Source of the DNA: Maricurvus nonylphenolicus
GTDB taxonomy: Bacteria; Pseudomonadota; Gammaproteobacteria; Pseudomonadales; Cellvibrionaceae
Direction of reading: 5' to 3'
Length of the DNA stretch: 64,000 nt
Assembly: GCF_042854845.1 (NCBI RefSeq)
Contig: NZ_AP031498.1
Location: 4,464,001 to 4,528,000, forward strand
Numbering within the stretch: the first letter of the stretch is position 1; each line of letters begins with the position of its first letter. Positions 16,981-26,115 of the stretch are shown piece by piece. The position numbers and the translations under genes are program-made. The notes under the pieces were generated by a model. It did not search any database and was not told where the DNA came from. It worked only from the letters and a program-made list of their open reading frames with translations.

Positions 16981-17155
16981 CGGAGGAGGAGACAGTCGGG
17001 TGAAGCTGATCGTAGCAATCAGCCCATGTTTAAGCGGCAGGAAAAAGTCAGGGTAGTCGCGGAGGTTGTCTGAACGTTTTTTGTGAGTTTACAGAGCGCT
17101 GGCTTTTTCCTGCCGCTTATGGGCGCGAAGAGCAGCTTTACCCGGCTGGCTCCGG
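16981..17155 (-). repeat. Large hairpin repeat, type A, copy 1
   Basis: A second long palindrome lies 46 bases from the B copy. The inner 20-bp stem (17032-17051 with 17099-17118, AAGCGGCAGG... with one T-G wobble) encloses a 47-base loop. A GCCCAT/ATGGGC pairing lies just outside it, and an 11-bp outer stem with one wobble joins 16998-17008 to 17133-17143. Its reverse complement matches the copy at 53634-53795 closely from the flanking stem through the loop. It starts 22 bases past the stop codon of the minus-strand TonB-like gene at 17178. Confidence 0.85.
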
Positions 17156-17177
17156 ATTAAGATCACCGAACTACAAC

Positions 17178-18134
17178 TTAATAAGGTAAGAAATCAAACG
17201 AATAATTCAAAGTAGTACGAGAAACATCCTCAGCCCCAAACAAAATCAACCGAATACGCGCCAACAGTTTCTTCTCCAGTGAAGGACTCTGCAATTCACT
17301 GGACACAAGTTTCAATGATGAAACCTGACCCGAAGCCTCAATCACCATCTTCACGGTAACCTTCCCTTGCAACGCAGGATCTCGACGCAAGGCCCGGTTA
17401 TAGATAGAAAAAATCGCGCCTTTATTTCGATCCATTACCTTGCGAATCGATTCATCACTACGCGAAGACTGCTCGCGACTATTTTGACTCGCGCGAGGAT
17501 TACGCCCTTCAGCACTGGCTAACTGGCTTTTTACTTTGGTTGTCTCACGACCTGAGAGAGCCACGCCGCCCGTATCGCGACTTAAAGCGGCGGTATTGAT
17601 ACCACCACTGGACACTTTGGCCTTGCTGGTAATTACCGAGCGGTCCAGGCGTTTGGCTGTGGCCGCCCCCTGGGTGATATTGCGCCCCTGCATCTTACTG
17701 AGATCAACGCTGTCACGCATAGCCTGTAAGTCATCCTGGAACTGTAATAAACCACTGGTAGCGGCCTTTTGTCGTGCAGCTTCACGATTGAGCTTTGGTG
17801 AAGGCTTGGCGATTTTCTTTGGCTGCTCTTTTTTAACTTGCGGTTTTGGCTTGGGTTTAACTTTAGGTTTGGGCTTTTCAATAACCGGTACAGGTTTAAC
17901 CTGTTGTTTGGGTAGGGGTTTCTTTTCCAAAACCACTTTTGCCAATTGCGGCGGTAACTTTTCCAGTTCTTCGCGCTGTAATTCTGGTAAGGGTATCAGC
18001 GGGACGACAATGGCCACCGCCAGTAAGCCCAACAGTGCATTGCGCAGAATTCGCTCGAAGCGTTGGTCTTCATCGACACTGGCGGCCCAAGCCAGCTGTA
18101 ACGCGGGCCCCGTAGCTGAGTATACTCCGGACAT
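17178..18134 (-). CDS. TonB-like energy transducer with AgmX/PglI-type C-terminus
   Basis: This 318-residue protein has a single membrane helix near residues 33-53 and a Lys/Pro-rich spacer (about 75-115) that could cross the periplasm. The C-terminal domain (about 225-318) is of the AgmX/PglI type, with IRKVMDRNKGAIFSIYNRALRRDP and GKVTVKMVIEASGQV. Such proteins pair with ExbB/ExbD motors, as in the Myxococcus gliding complex. ATG 18132-18134 is preceded by GGAGG at good spacing. It ends the nine-gene operon and follows exbD2 with one base between. It probably transmits the motor's energy across the periplasm. Confidence 0.85.
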   Translation of the reverse strand: MSGVYSATGPALQLAWAASVDEDQRFERILRNALLGLLAVAIVVPLIPLPELQREELEKLPPQLAKVVLEKKPLPKQQVKPVPVIEKPKPKVKPKPKPQVKKEQPKKIAKPSPKLNREAARQKAATSGLLQFQDDLQAMRDSVDLSKMQGRNITQGAATAKRLDRSVITSKAKVSSGGINTAALSRDTGGVALSGRETTKVKSQLASAEGRNPRASQNSREQSSRSDESIRKVMDRNKGAIFSIYNRALRRDPALQGKVTVKMVIEASGQVSSLKLVSSELQSPSLEKKLLARIRLILFGAEDVSRTTLNYSFDFLPY

Positions 18135-18135
18135 A

Positions 18136-18660
18136 TTAACCCTCCACAACCTCAGCTGTCGCAGCACTGGCTATTTTGGTTACTGCCAGGGAAATATTGC
18201 GATAATCAGCTGCTGCACAGGTCGTCATCACTTTTTTTAACAAGGCATAGGGCACTGACTCGTCTCCCATAATGGTGACAGCTCGCCCTTGCTGCGCTTC
18301 CTGCTCGGATAAAGGTTCCGCTCGGGAGGCTTGATATTTCAGCTCACGACTTAGGGATTCAATTTCTACTTCAGGATTCGTCAGTATCGCCTCGACTTTG
18401 GCAACACTGCGGCCGCTTACCAGAACATCCTGATTATTCACCATAACCACCAGGGTAGTTTCTGGTTTTTGTTCCGCAACTGACTCCGGCAAGGTAATGG
18501 TTTTGTCGTTTTGTAACACTTCGACATCCGATGAGTTAAGCAGCAAAAAGAAAACCAGGATGGTGAAAATATCCATTAAGGAAACAAGATTCAGTTTGGT
18601 TTGTTGCTTTTGGCGCTTGTGATGTTTGGCCATACGTTTGGCCCGCAGGGATTGTTTCAT
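18136..18660 (-). CDS. ExbD/TolR family protein, second copy
   Basis: A 174-residue inner-membrane protein with one N-terminal helix (about 27-45). The usual Asp motif appears as LNLVSLMDIFTILVFFLL, so the membrane Asp is kept. The periplasmic part is longer than in ordinary ExbD and carries an acidic insertion near 100-120. It overlaps the preceding exbD by ATGA. Two non-identical ExbD subunits beside one ExbB, as here, also occur in the Agl motor of Myxococcus. Confidence 0.9.
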   Translation of the reverse strand: MKQSLRAKRMAKHHKRQKQQTKLNLVSLMDIFTILVFFLLLNSSDVEVLQNDKTITLPESVAEQKPETTLVVMVNNQDVLVSGRSVAKVEAILTNPEVEIESLSRELKYQASRAEPLSEQEAQQGRAVTIMGDESVPYALLKKVMTTCAAADYRNISLAVTKIASAATAEVVEG

Positions 18661-19244
18661 CGGCCACCTCCCGCAGGTACTGCGACGCTTGCCACTTGTC
18701 CAGCCAAAATTTGATCAGGCGCATCACCTAGCGAGATTTCAGGGAACAGTTCCGCATCGACAACCGATGTCGCTACCACGGTTTTAAACGATCGGGCGAT
18801 ATCAATAACACTGACCAGGGTTTGATAAGGGGTATTCGCCTGAGACAGAATCGTAATGTTGCGTTTTTCGATCTGTTTTTCCTTAAGCTGGCGTTTAACT
18901 TCCTGCAATACATCGGACAATAAGTGGTAGTCATAAGCCTGCTGAATTGCACTCTGATCATCTTCCTGAACCAAAGGGGCCTGTCGCGGCACACGTTTGA
19001 CACGAATACCAGCAGGATAATTTACATCAATGTACTTATCCGTTATGACCAGCTCCAGCTCATGCTTTTTAATTGATGAGGCATCAGCACTCGCCATATC
19101 CGGTAGTTTTAAGTCCAATACCGTAATATGGGAAAATACCATCGTCATCAATAACACTGGTACCAATATGATCATCAGGTTCATAAAGGATGTAATATCC
19201 AGTTCAGCATCCTGATGTGGTCGCTGCCTTACTCGTCTAAACAC
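18657..19244 (-). CDS. ExbD/TolR family protein, first copy
   Basis: A 195-residue inner-membrane protein with a transmembrane helix at about 20-42. At the membrane position where ExbD has its essential Asp, the sequence reads DITSFMNLMIILVPVLL: Asn replaces Asp in the LxDxxF motif, though an Asp lies earlier. The proton-bearing residue may thus be missing in this subunit and present in its partner at 18136. The periplasmic domain has an insertion (near 85-120) and ends in the ExbD fold. It lies 52 bases after exbB. Confidence 0.85.
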   Translation of the reverse strand: MFRRVRQRPHQDAELDITSFMNLMIILVPVLLMTMVFSHITVLDLKLPDMASADASSIKKHELELVITDKYIDVNYPAGIRVKRVPRQAPLVQEDDQSAIQQAYDYHLLSDVLQEVKRQLKEKQIEKRNITILSQANTPYQTLVSVIDIARSFKTVVATSVVDAELFPEISLGDAPDQILAGQVASVAVPAGGGR

Positions 19245-19296
19245 GCACCTGCCCTCTCGCTAACGTCTAGCAAATCACTTTCACCTACAGGTTACT

Positions 19297-19977
19297 TTAA
19301 GCGCCTTGACGGCTACCCTGGTTCAGTTGAGCTTTATTCCCAGCTGCTCCGCCTCCGGAAATAATATTCAGGCATTTAACACCTGCCATCTCCAGGCTAT
19401 CGACAATTTCGGTGGTTTTGGTTTGCAGCATGGCGTGAAACAGCAGTAAAGGAATCGCAGACATCAAACCAAAGGCGGTAGTGTTCATCGCCACAGAAAT
19501 ACTTTGCGAGAGCAATGTGGCTTTTTCGGTGGGATCCGCATTGGCCACGGCAGTAAACGCGGCGATCAAACCAATAATGGTACCTAACAACCCCAACAGA
19601 GTGGCAATATTAGCCAGAGTAGCCAGATAGCCGGTGCGTTTTTCCAAACGCGGTACAGCTTCCAGCACACCTTCTTCCATGGCTAATTCAATATCATCGC
19701 GACGACGACTGTCTCCCATACGAGACACGCCTGCAGAGATCATACGCGCAATCGGCGCTGAAGATTTATTACCCATACTGACCACAGACTTGTAGTCCTG
19801 CTTGTGCAGTAGCGGCAACATTTGAGTGAAGGCGCGTTTGTTTGAAGACTTGGCAAAACTTAAAAAGATCCAGCGCTCCAACACAACGGCCAAACCGATA
19901 ACCAGGACGATGGCAATGGGATACATAAACGGCCCACCATCCTGAAAAAAACGTAAAACTGACGTAATGAAATCCAT
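19297..19977 (-). CDS. MotA/TolQ/ExbB proton-channel protein
   Basis: This 226-residue protein has three transmembrane regions (about 14-34, 115-140 and 155-180), the ExbB/TolQ layout. It contains the family's cytoplasmic loop and the RTGYLATLANIATLLGLLGTIIGLIAAF signature, with NTTAFGLMSAIPLLL in the last helix. Start ATG 19975-19977 gives a normal N-terminus; an in-frame TTG three codons earlier is less likely. It forms the channel of the motor with the two ExbD proteins. Confidence 0.95.
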   Translation of the reverse strand: MDFITSVLRFFQDGGPFMYPIAIVLVIGLAVVLERWIFLSFAKSSNKRAFTQMLPLLHKQDYKSVVSMGNKSSAPIARMISAGVSRMGDSRRRDDIELAMEEGVLEAVPRLEKRTGYLATLANIATLLGLLGTIIGLIAAFTAVANADPTEKATLLSQSISVAMNTTAFGLMSAIPLLLFHAMLQTKTTEIVDSLEMAGVKCLNIISGGGAAGNKAQLNQGSRQGA

Positions 19978-20103
19978 AGCTAACAACCCCTAAAAAATGC
20001 CGGTAGGATTAAGTTAACTATGCCTGCTTTTTAACATGACATCTGTGATGCTCAATACGCTATAAGTCTGTTCTGCATCACAACTCTTTTGTTTAATCGC
20101 TCG

Positions 20104-20415
20104 CTATTCTGATTTCGCTTGTACACTTATTTCATTATTTTCTTTTATTGTGTCGAGATAGTGCATTTGTCGTCTAAGTTCGGCGCGCTCAACGTGATCA
20201 AAAATGGCGCTTAATTGACTGCTTACCGGGCGATATAAATCCGCACTGGTTCCCGGAGATTTCCAGGGCACGATATAAAGCACCTTGGGCTGTTCCTGGT
20301 TACCGACAACGGTTGACTCCAGGGTTACCGTTGCATCCTCTGCATTGACATTTAAACCAATAAATATCGTCACTAAAAACAGAAATCCACAACAGGCTTT
20401 ACACATACGTAACAT
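20104..20415 (-). CDS. Small exported protein in motor operon
   Basis: A 103-residue protein with a signal peptide (cleavage near NVNA-ED). The mature ~80 residues begin acidic, contain VLYIVPWKSPG and end in a charged helix with a basic RAELRRQ patch. A GGGAG lies six bases before ATG 20413-20415, which decides it over ATG 20419-20421. It sits between the TPR lipoprotein and exbB. I do not recognise the family; it is presumably a periplasmic accessory of the motor. Confidence 0.65.
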   Translation of the reverse strand: MLRMCKACCGFLFLVTIFIGLNVNAEDATVTLESTVVGNQEQPKVLYIVPWKSPGTSADLYRPVSSQLSAIFDHVERAELRRQMHYLDTIKENNEISVQAKSE

Positions 20416-20430
20416 AGCCATCTCCCTCTA

Positions 20431-21186
20431 TTAACGCACATCCGCATTGGCGACTTCTTGTAATCGGCGTTTTAGGTCAAAAATCCAGCCTGCCAGTTGT
20501 TTGTCATCTGCCAATGTCAGGGATTGAGATTTTTCGTAATGGTATAAGGCGCGTTCGAATTTCCCCATATACAGCTCATAGAGAATTCCCAAATTGCGAT
20601 GACTTTCAGCATTGTCAGGCCATACCGCCAATGCTTGTTTATAGGTTTTCTCTGCGGCCTCGAAAAGGCCAAGCTGACGCTGAAGAATGGCCAGTTCATT
20701 ATAGGCTGTTAGGTTCTTGCTGTTAGCCTCAATAGCCTGCTGCAATACGCCCAGAGCCTTATCCTCACGACCGGTTTTCCGATAAACGATACTGAGGTTG
20801 ACATAAGGTCCCGACAACTTGCGGTTATCTTCAATTAACTGTGTTAATAGCGCTTCTGCGCGCGGCCAGTCTTGCTGTTTCAGTGCCGCGATAGCCAGTT
20901 TGAAATCTTGCTCGGCATGACCGGATACCCAACGTCGTGAAGTTAGGTATGGATTGGGACTGGCCGGCACTGCAGCAACTTTATCCTGAGTTTGTTCCGG
21001 TGGAATACGATCAGCACTGTCAACAGCCTTAACCGACTCTTTTGTTTCCGACTGTTGTTCTTGTGTTTGTGCTTGTGGCTGCGCTTTCGATTTAGACACA
21101 TAGCGAATTTCTGGCAACGCGCCACAGCCGGACAGCAATACTGCACTCAATAAACAAACGACAGGACGCAACTTAATAGATCGCAT
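20431..21186 (-). CDS. TPR lipoprotein
   Basis: A 251-residue lipoprotein: the signal peptide ends in the lipobox LLSGC, so it is predicted to be anchored by its N-terminus in the outer membrane. After a Gln-rich linker (35-60) there are about four tetratricopeptide repeats (110-230), including GPYVNLSIVYRKTGREDKALGVLQQAIE and AESHRNLGILYELYMGKFERALYHYEKS. TPRs mediate protein-protein contacts. It overlaps the preceding gene by 14 bases and has a good ribosome-binding site. Likely a scaffold in the trans-envelope complex. Confidence 0.85.
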   Translation of the reverse strand: MRSIKLRPVVCLLSAVLLSGCGALPEIRYVSKSKAQPQAQTQEQQSETKESVKAVDSADRIPPEQTQDKVAAVPASPNPYLTSRRWVSGHAEQDFKLAIAALKQQDWPRAEALLTQLIEDNRKLSGPYVNLSIVYRKTGREDKALGVLQQAIEANSKNLTAYNELAILQRQLGLFEAAEKTYKQALAVWPDNAESHRNLGILYELYMGKFERALYHYEKSQSLTLADDKQLAGWIFDLKRRLQEVANADVR

Positions 21187-24136
21187 CGGTATACTCCAAC
21201 TGCTTTTCCTGCTTTTGATAACGAGCGGGTAACAACTCTGCCAAGGCGGTAAAACTGCGCTTTACCCATTGATCATAGAGTCCATCCCAACTGCGCTGGG
21301 CATTGGCCTGATGAATATCTATAGCCTGTTCCTCGAAAGGAAAAGCCTGCTCTTCCAGCAAAATTTCATATTGCTCCAAGGCCAAGGCATCCAGATTTTT
21401 GGGCCTTTGCGAATCCATTAAGTCCTGACTCAATTGAGCATAGATAGCACCAATATGGTAACTGGCCAAGGTGCTAAACTCAGCCACCTCGTAATCCAAA
21501 ATACTTTCATAGGCGTTAAGCGCTTTTTCGAGAGCCCGTTTTTTCTTCTTCAGACTGGTTTTAAGTGGTAATGAGAGGGGCACATCAACAAAGCGCTGAT
21601 AAACTTCAGTCGCCATCTCGCTGCTGGCCAAAGCGCCCAAATAACGGGAACGGTCATCGCGCTGTGTACCTGCATTCCTGTCCCCCTCAATAAGCTTACG
21701 CAACCAAAACTTTCGTTTCTTAGCTTCACCTGTTTCTAAATACAGATCAGCCATCGTCAAACGCGCCTCCATCACCTGAGCAAAGGGTTGCGGATAACTG
21801 TGGGCATAATCCCGGAAATGAATAATGGCCTGCTCTGTATTGCCTGCGCGTCGATAGTAATCAGCGGCGAGATAATGGGAAGTTCTTTTCTCTTCCTTAT
21901 TATCGCTGCGGGATGACAAGCGAATCAGTTCATGCGCTGCAAATTCCCACGCCTGCATGGACTCATATATTAATACCAGCTTAGGCGTAAGCGTCGCCGT
22001 TAACCCGTGGCGAGGATAGCGCTGGCGAAAATCCAGACTGACCTGTCTGGCATTGGTCCAATCTTGCAAGGCGATAAGCTGGTTAATGGACTCATACTGC
22101 GCGTTAACGGCAATGTCTGAATTAGGCGCGATATCACGAATACGCAACCATTGCTCGATAGCCTGCTGGGGTTGAGATTGCGCTAACTGCTGTTCTGCTG
22201 CACGATAGATACTGGCCGCAATGCGCTCGACGGTTTTTTCTCGTCTCGCATCTTGTTTAGGCAACAACGCCAAGACTTCCCGATAGGCTGTTTCTGCCCG
22301 AGAGTAATCCCCCAAATCAAAACTACCCTGCCCTACGATCAACCAGGCGCTTTGACGCAACGCTATATCTGCCTGAGGTTGCCACTGTGCTACACGACTC
22401 GCAGCCTCTATAGCCTCTTGCGTTCGTTTAGCGAGTAATAACTCATCCGCGGCCTGCGCCAGTACGGTGACAGCGCGTTTATCAGTAGAGAATATATTGG
22501 CAAACCGCAGACTGGCAGAAATTTTCTTGTCCCGCCATTTTTCACCTTGCCGAACAGTTGCCGGTTCATCTGCTGGTAATGCTGCCAGGTGGTTTTGTGC
22601 CGCGATCACCGCGCTATAACCTGCCTCTGCCGCTTTATCGTCAGGTACACCAGTTTTATAGTCATAGGCGACTGTCAGATAGGCATCATAAGCGCGGTCA
22701 AACACCGATGCTTCGAACAGGGCTTCCGCCATAAGAAAGTGCATTGCAGTCGTTTCTTTCTCCTGGGGGAAACTGCTGATGTACTCCTGATACCACTGTG
22801 CGGCCTGTAAAAAATGCTGATTAGCTTGTTGCTGGAACGCTGTACGTTTGCTTTTTGCCAATTTGGGAGCAGCCGCATCTTTCTTTAAACCTTGCGCTTT
22901 GGCATGTTGATACTTAGCCAGTTCATCGAGATAGGTGCGCAAGTGAGGGCGCAGCTGTTCCTGTACGGCCGCCGATTTGCTCTGCCAGTAATGACTACCG
23001 ACACCATAGTGACGAACAAAAGCTTCCTTGGCGGGCAATACCAGACTGGGAAAATGCCCTTTTATATACACATCGATAGTGCTCACACTGAATGCTGGTG
23101 CATGATCACTGTTCGGGTAGTGAGCGACAAATTGCTTATAGGTCTCTGCACTATCGCGATAGCGCCTTTTTTCCAGGTAGAGCTCAGCCAAACGACGATA
23201 CAACAAATGCAGGTAGTCCCGCTCCCCCAGGGGCTGATAAACCTGTTGCAGGGTTTCTGCGCCTTCCAGGTAGGAAGCCACCAGGCTCATGACTCGCAAG
23301 GTATCATCAAGCAGGCTGCGCTGTGTTTTCGCTACCTGTGAAAGATCTGGGCTATGTTTGGCCAGCGCATCCAGTACTTGCGCAAAAGACTGCATGGATA
23401 TCTGATAGTGATTACGCTTGAACTGCGACCAGCCACGCATATACACCGCATTGTGATAAAACGGCGTCTCTTCCCCTAATGTCACAACAGCGGCATAACC
23501 TCGCTCAGCGGCAGCATAGTCTTGCAAACTAAAAGCCCGCTCTGCTCGACGAAATTCTGCTTCAGCCATAAACAGGGAATCCGGATACTTACTGGCCATC
23601 TGATCCAACATGTCGGCCGACTCCTGCATGCGGCCGTCCAAAGCATAGGCTTTGGCCAACTGATAGGTTAATTTATCCCGATCACTATCTGTCTCTAAGG
23701 AGCCTTCAGCGGATAAAGTGCCTTCAGCAGATAAAGAGCCTTCAGTTTGAGAAGCGCCATCAGGCATAGCCAACAGTTCCTGATGCAATTCAATCGCTTT
23801 ACCAAAAAAGTCACTGCCGCCTTCTCCGCTGGCCACCGGTGGAGCATCCAGCATATTTTGTTCCGCACGACGCATTTCCAAATCAGCTAAGCGGGCCAGA
23901 ATCTTCCGACGGATATCCGCTGTCTCTGCTACCGCCAGAGCCTGGCGATAATTTTCCTCTACCTGCTCCAGACTTATACGCTCAAGCGGTATCTCCTGAT
24001 CAGGCAATTGCGCGGGCTCCAATTCCTGCAACGTCGGCCCCACATCCATACCGGAATCGCCCAACCAGCTACAGGCCGAAAGTAATAGCAAGGTTAGAAC
24101 AAGCAGCAGCCTGTTAACCCCATAGACAACACTCAT
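21173..24136 (-). CDS. Large TPR lipoprotein
   Basis: A 987-residue lipoprotein with lipobox LLSAC near residue 22. Almost the entire mature protein consists of helical tetratricopeptide-like repeats, e.g. ALDGRMQESADMLDQMASKYPDS, SLQDYAAAERGYAAVV and FDLGDYSRAETAYREVLALLP. A short triplicated segment (GSLSAEGTLSAEGSLE, near 140) lies in an acidic loop. Large TPR proteins of this kind occur in envelope motors such as the Glt/Agl gliding complex. It overlaps the upstream gene by four bases. A scaffold role at the outer membrane is inferred. Confidence 0.85.
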   Translation of the reverse strand: MSVVYGVNRLLLVLTLLLLSACSWLGDSGMDVGPTLQELEPAQLPDQEIPLERISLEQVEENYRQALAVAETADIRRKILARLADLEMRRAEQNMLDAPPVASGEGGSDFFGKAIELHQELLAMPDGASQTEGSLSAEGTLSAEGSLETDSDRDKLTYQLAKAYALDGRMQESADMLDQMASKYPDSLFMAEAEFRRAERAFSLQDYAAAERGYAAVVTLGEETPFYHNAVYMRGWSQFKRNHYQISMQSFAQVLDALAKHSPDLSQVAKTQRSLLDDTLRVMSLVASYLEGAETLQQVYQPLGERDYLHLLYRRLAELYLEKRRYRDSAETYKQFVAHYPNSDHAPAFSVSTIDVYIKGHFPSLVLPAKEAFVRHYGVGSHYWQSKSAAVQEQLRPHLRTYLDELAKYQHAKAQGLKKDAAAPKLAKSKRTAFQQQANQHFLQAAQWYQEYISSFPQEKETTAMHFLMAEALFEASVFDRAYDAYLTVAYDYKTGVPDDKAAEAGYSAVIAAQNHLAALPADEPATVRQGEKWRDKKISASLRFANIFSTDKRAVTVLAQAADELLLAKRTQEAIEAASRVAQWQPQADIALRQSAWLIVGQGSFDLGDYSRAETAYREVLALLPKQDARREKTVERIAASIYRAAEQQLAQSQPQQAIEQWLRIRDIAPNSDIAVNAQYESINQLIALQDWTNARQVSLDFRQRYPRHGLTATLTPKLVLIYESMQAWEFAAHELIRLSSRSDNKEEKRTSHYLAADYYRRAGNTEQAIIHFRDYAHSYPQPFAQVMEARLTMADLYLETGEAKKRKFWLRKLIEGDRNAGTQRDDRSRYLGALASSEMATEVYQRFVDVPLSLPLKTSLKKKKRALEKALNAYESILDYEVAEFSTLASYHIGAIYAQLSQDLMDSQRPKNLDALALEQYEILLEEQAFPFEEQAIDIHQANAQRSWDGLYDQWVKRSFTALAELLPARYQKQEKQLEYTDAIY

Positions 24137-26115
24137 GGCTGTTGCTCCTGTAACGCAGCATCATAGAGTCTCGCGGTGGATAAACGCGCTTGAGCCAGAT
24201 AGTGTTTTAAACGTTGCCGCTGTTGCTGAAGGTGTTGTACAACCCGCTGGGTAAGACGGGTCTCTACTTGATTTTTGGCCACAGCCACCTGTTGACGTTG
24301 CTGCTGTAGTCTGGCGCTTAACTGTTCAATACGGCCAGCAAATGGCGTGATATCCGGTGCACTGGATAACGCCGCCTCAAAACGTTGCTGATTCTCTTCA
24401 AGTTGCGCAAAGTGATCAGATAATTGCGATAGGCTACTACGTTGCTGCCATACCTGCTGATGGAAAACATCGCTGCCCTGCCAGAATAACAGTCCGTGGA
24501 AAAATCGTAATTGTTCACGGTACTCATTTAGTCTTTCTGCGGTGATGGCGCTGTCACCGCGAGCCACAGCAGCCTCTAAACGGGCAAGATGTGCTTGTCC
24601 TCGCACGACCCGCTGATGGAGCGAACGAACCGATTCCGGCGCCAAGCCAATATAATCTTTGTCAGCCACCAGTTTTTCCAACTTACGCAGAAGGTACTGC
24701 TGGTTGTTGTGTAATTGTTGTGACTGTTGTTGCCAGGGTTGCTGAGCCAGTAGTTGCTGTTTCTCCAAGCGCGCTTGTTGGCGCTCTTCCCAGCTGTACT
24801 GATACATTTCAAGCTTTTTATTCCACTGCTCAAGCTGCTGTTGAAGGGTTATCAGATCCTGCAGTTCCTGCACACTGCCCTGAAATTCGTTTTGTGCAAA
24901 CAGGCGAGTAAGATAAGCTCGCTGTGGTGCATTTCCCATTTGCTGATCCAACGACAACCAACCATGCTGATCGGTTTGCACCTGCAGGAAATCATCTAAC
25001 GGTGACTGGGCAACCATGTCGGCAACCTGATCGAGTCTCGCCATTTCTTGCTCAAATGCCGCTTGGGCCAGGCCAAATGCTTGTAACGCCTGCCCCTGAG
25101 CACCGAGTTTTTCATAGGCATAAGGCACCGCCAGCACCGCTTCCTGTACGGTGGCATGTGTCAACGAACCGCGACCGAGCACTTGCCAAGGTTGTAACGC
25201 CAACTGGTAATCTTCAGCTTGCGCCGCGGCCCAGCCATACCCCAACAAGGCGCGCCGGGAAAACTCACTTTCACGCCTAACCCGTACAAATTGATCGATC
25301 GCCGATTGGTACTGCCCCTGCAGCATTAAGCTATAACCGGCAGCCGTGAGAGATTTATCATACAACGCCAGAATCTCTCGCTGTTGCTGCTTAACGCTTG
25401 CCTGCTGAACATTTGTCTGTTGAATCGTGGTTGGGGAAGAATCGTTAAACTGGAAGTCGCTTTCAGTTAAATGAACCAACTGCTCATAAAAAGGCAATGC
25501 CTGCGTGTGCTGATTATTACGACTATAGGCCGCCCCCAGATTGTAATAAACATAGGGCAGCAAAGGATCGTTTTTAGGAAAGCGCTGCAGTAACTGCTCT
25601 GCAACCACAAGCTCCCCCTGACGAATAGCAAGATTCACCGCCAGTGCTAACCTATCGCTTGCTAAGCGGCGATCCAATTTACCATTTTGTCCAATCCTGG
25701 ACAGACTCTCCTGACTGCCCTGCCAGTCGCCTTGTTGATAACGCAATTTTGCCAAATAATACCAGGCCGTATTACGCACATCCTGAGGTTGCTGTTCATC
25801 AAGTAGCTGCTGAAAAATAGCACTGGCCTTATTTTCCATACCAAAGGCCAGACTGATCCCGCCCTCAATCAGCTTGGGATTTTCCTTATGGCCCTGAATG
25901 CCGCCACGCGCTTCAGCCACCATCAACTCTGACAGGGCAGCCATATAGTTTTGTTGGAAGTATTCGTACAGCACAACGCCGTAGCGCAGATCAGCGACAG
26001 AGGTTAACTTTTCAGCCTGAACAGGAAAGGTAACACCATAGGCTATTAGCCCGTAACATAGGCTACGAGCCACAGAGGATAAAGTAGCAGTCCAATCGAC
26101 AACTAGAGTGACCAT
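24133..26115 (-). CDS. Exported TPR protein with Gln-rich coiled coil
   Basis: A 660-residue protein with an N-terminal signal or anchor helix (about 13-35). TPR repeats run from about 45 to 330 (e.g. DVRNTAWYYLAKLRYQQGDWQGSQESLSRI, PYVYYNLGAAYSRNNQHTQALPFYEQL). From about 430 to the end it is extremely Gln/Leu-rich and predicted coiled coil. This suits a long periplasmic spacer. It overlaps the first operon gene by 13 bases and the next by four, so translation is coupled along the set. Confidence 0.8.
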   Translation of the reverse strand: MVTLVVDWTATLSSVARSLCYGLIAYGVTFPVQAEKLTSVADLRYGVVLYEYFQQNYMAALSELMVAEARGGIQGHKENPKLIEGGISLAFGMENKASAIFQQLLDEQQPQDVRNTAWYYLAKLRYQQGDWQGSQESLSRIGQNGKLDRRLASDRLALAVNLAIRQGELVVAEQLLQRFPKNDPLLPYVYYNLGAAYSRNNQHTQALPFYEQLVHLTESDFQFNDSSPTTIQQTNVQQASVKQQQREILALYDKSLTAAGYSLMLQGQYQSAIDQFVRVRRESEFSRRALLGYGWAAAQAEDYQLALQPWQVLGRGSLTHATVQEAVLAVPYAYEKLGAQGQALQAFGLAQAAFEQEMARLDQVADMVAQSPLDDFLQVQTDQHGWLSLDQQMGNAPQRAYLTRLFAQNEFQGSVQELQDLITLQQQLEQWNKKLEMYQYSWEERQQARLEKQQLLAQQPWQQQSQQLHNNQQYLLRKLEKLVADKDYIGLAPESVRSLHQRVVRGQAHLARLEAAVARGDSAITAERLNEYREQLRFFHGLLFWQGSDVFHQQVWQQRSSLSQLSDHFAQLEENQQRFEAALSSAPDITPFAGRIEQLSARLQQQRQQVAVAKNQVETRLTQRVVQHLQQQRQRLKHYLAQARLSTARLYDAALQEQQP

